From NCBI GenBank assembly GCA_036381125.1, contig DASVDK010000072.1, positions 1 to 5,951 on the forward strand: DNA of 5,951 bases. The letters are read 5' to 3'. The notes beneath the pieces were generated by a model. It did no database searches, was not told the origin of the DNA, and saw only the letters and a list, made by a program, of their open reading frames with translations. Positions 5,405-5,951 of the stretch are shown one piece after another. Both the position numbers and the translations under genes were made by a program. Origin of the DNA: DASVDK01 sp036381125 [NCBI: Thermodesulfobacteriota bacterium] (GTDB lineage: Bacteria > DASVDK01). Position 1 is the first letter of the stretch; each line of letters starts with the position of its first letter.

Positions 5405-5951
5405 CTAGAGCAGCGCCTCCTCGGCGACGGGCGCCCCCTCGGCGAAGCGAGCGGGACGGAAGGGCGCCATGTCGAGCGTGGTCGAGCGCCCGAGCCGGAC
5501 GGTCTCGGCGATTGCCAGGCCGACGGCCGGCGCCAGCATGACCCCATGCCCGGAGAGGCCGGCCGCCAGGAGGAAGCCGGGCCGGTCGGGGTGCTCGCCG
5601 AGAAGCGCGGCATGGTCGGGCGAGTCGTCCTGCAGGCCGGCCCATCCCCGCAGCAGCCGGCCGCGCGCCACCGGCGGCAGGCGGCCCGAGAGCGACGGCA
5701 GGACCGCGGTCTTGAAGCGGGCGGCGTCGTACGGGAAGGGGCCCCCGCCGAGGTCGGCCGGGTCGGGGAGGCCGGCGCCGCGCCCCTCGCCGACCCGGAC
5801 CCGTCCCTCGCCGTCGGGCCGGAAGTGGATGCCGGACGGGTCGACGGTGAAGGGCCAGTCGTCGCCCATCGGGCTAGCCGGCTCGACCACGTAGACCTGG
5901 CGGCGCAGCGGCGTCACCGGCACGTCGACGCCGGCGAGGCGGCCGACGCGG
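5405..5951 (-). CDS. FAD-dependent oxidoreductase, DAO family (C-terminal part)
   Basis: The last 181 residues of a DAO-type flavoprotein (D-amino-acid oxidase / sarcosine oxidase beta / glycine oxidase fold). The gene runs off the window's right edge, so the N-terminal FAD-binding GxGxxG motif is not visible. The visible part starts in the substrate-binding domain, with the family pattern RLAGVDVPVTPLRRQVYVVEP. Next comes a PSGIHFRPDGEG strand and RGWAGLQDDSPDHAALLG. The C-terminal FAD-contacting motif is GFLLAAGLSGHGVMLAPAVGLAIAE, broken here as GFLLAAGLSGHG followed by VMLAPAVGLAIAE. These enzymes oxidise amino or imino acids to imines. Directly upstream of a proline/hydroxyproline epimerase, the likely substrate is cis-4-hydroxy-D-proline or D-proline, giving a pyrroline carboxylate; this is inferred from context. 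Whether it is an oxidase or a dehydrogenase feeding the respiratory chain cannot be told. Confidence 0.88.
   Translation of the reverse strand, partial: RVGRLAGVDVPVTPLRRQVYVVEPASPMGDDWPFTVDPSGIHFRPDGEGRVRVGEGRGAGLPDPADLGGGPFPYDAARFKTAVLPSLSGRLPPVARGRLLRGWAGLQDDSPDHAALLGEHPDRPGFLLAAGLSGHGVMLAPAVGLAIAETVRLGRSTTLDMAPFRPARFAEGAPVAEEALL

Noticed and set aside
4276-5613. A 445-codon minus-strand frame overlapping the epimerase and flavoprotein in another frame
   Set aside because: It runs through the repeat array and is an Arg/Pro/Ala-rich shadow of two recognisable proteins.
5391-5645. N-terminal extension of the epimerase frame by 85 codons
   Set aside because: It overlaps the end of the flavoprotein gene, is not family-like, and a well-placed AGGAGG points to GTG 5390.

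Overview
This is a GC-rich window (by eye about 70% G+C, with a strong G/C preference at third codon positions) from a bacterium. Its gene content is ordinary bacterial catabolism and amino-acid metabolism. The style fits an uncultured soil or subsurface lineage, such as Rokubacteria-like or GC-rich deltaproteobacterial genomes, but nothing here fixes the taxon. That statement is inference only.

Layout. (1) Positions 1-1649, plus strand: the 3' end of a RidA-family imine deaminase gene, then a complete NAD(P)-dependent aldehyde dehydrogenase, 35 bases apart and probably one operon. (2) Positions 1650-1760: a convergent spacer rich in GC hairpins. (3) Positions 1761-3835, minus strand: proC (pyrroline-5-carboxylate reductase) followed by a 12-helix MFS transporter. 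(4) Positions 3836-4382: the only long non-coding stretch. It holds a possible 36-codon small gene with a near-perfect Shine-Dalgarno, an AT-rich island, and a striking repeat array: four tandem 25-base units followed by three tandem 25-base units in the opposite orientation. (5) Positions 4383-5951, minus strand: the 3' part of a DAO-type FAD-dependent amino-acid oxidoreductase, then a complete proline racemase / 4-hydroxyproline epimerase. They are only 14 bases apart and are almost certainly cotranscribed.

How the genes may work together. An epimerase next to a DAO-type flavoprotein is the usual start of trans-4-hydroxy-L-proline (or D-proline) breakdown: epimerisation to the D-form, then oxidation to a cyclic imine. 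RidA-family proteins remove reactive enamine/imine products, and an aldehyde dehydrogenase can finish the route (2-oxoglutarate semialdehyde to 2-oxoglutarate). ProC handles the neighbouring pyrroline-5-carboxylate pool. The expected deaminase (DapA-like) is not in the window. The pathway reading is inference from neighbourhood and family membership.

The main oddity is the inverted repeat array at 4190-4375. Its two arms share the outer blocks of the 25-base unit but differ consistently in a five-base centre. It begins seven bases after the epimerase stop codon and can fold into a long periodic hairpin.
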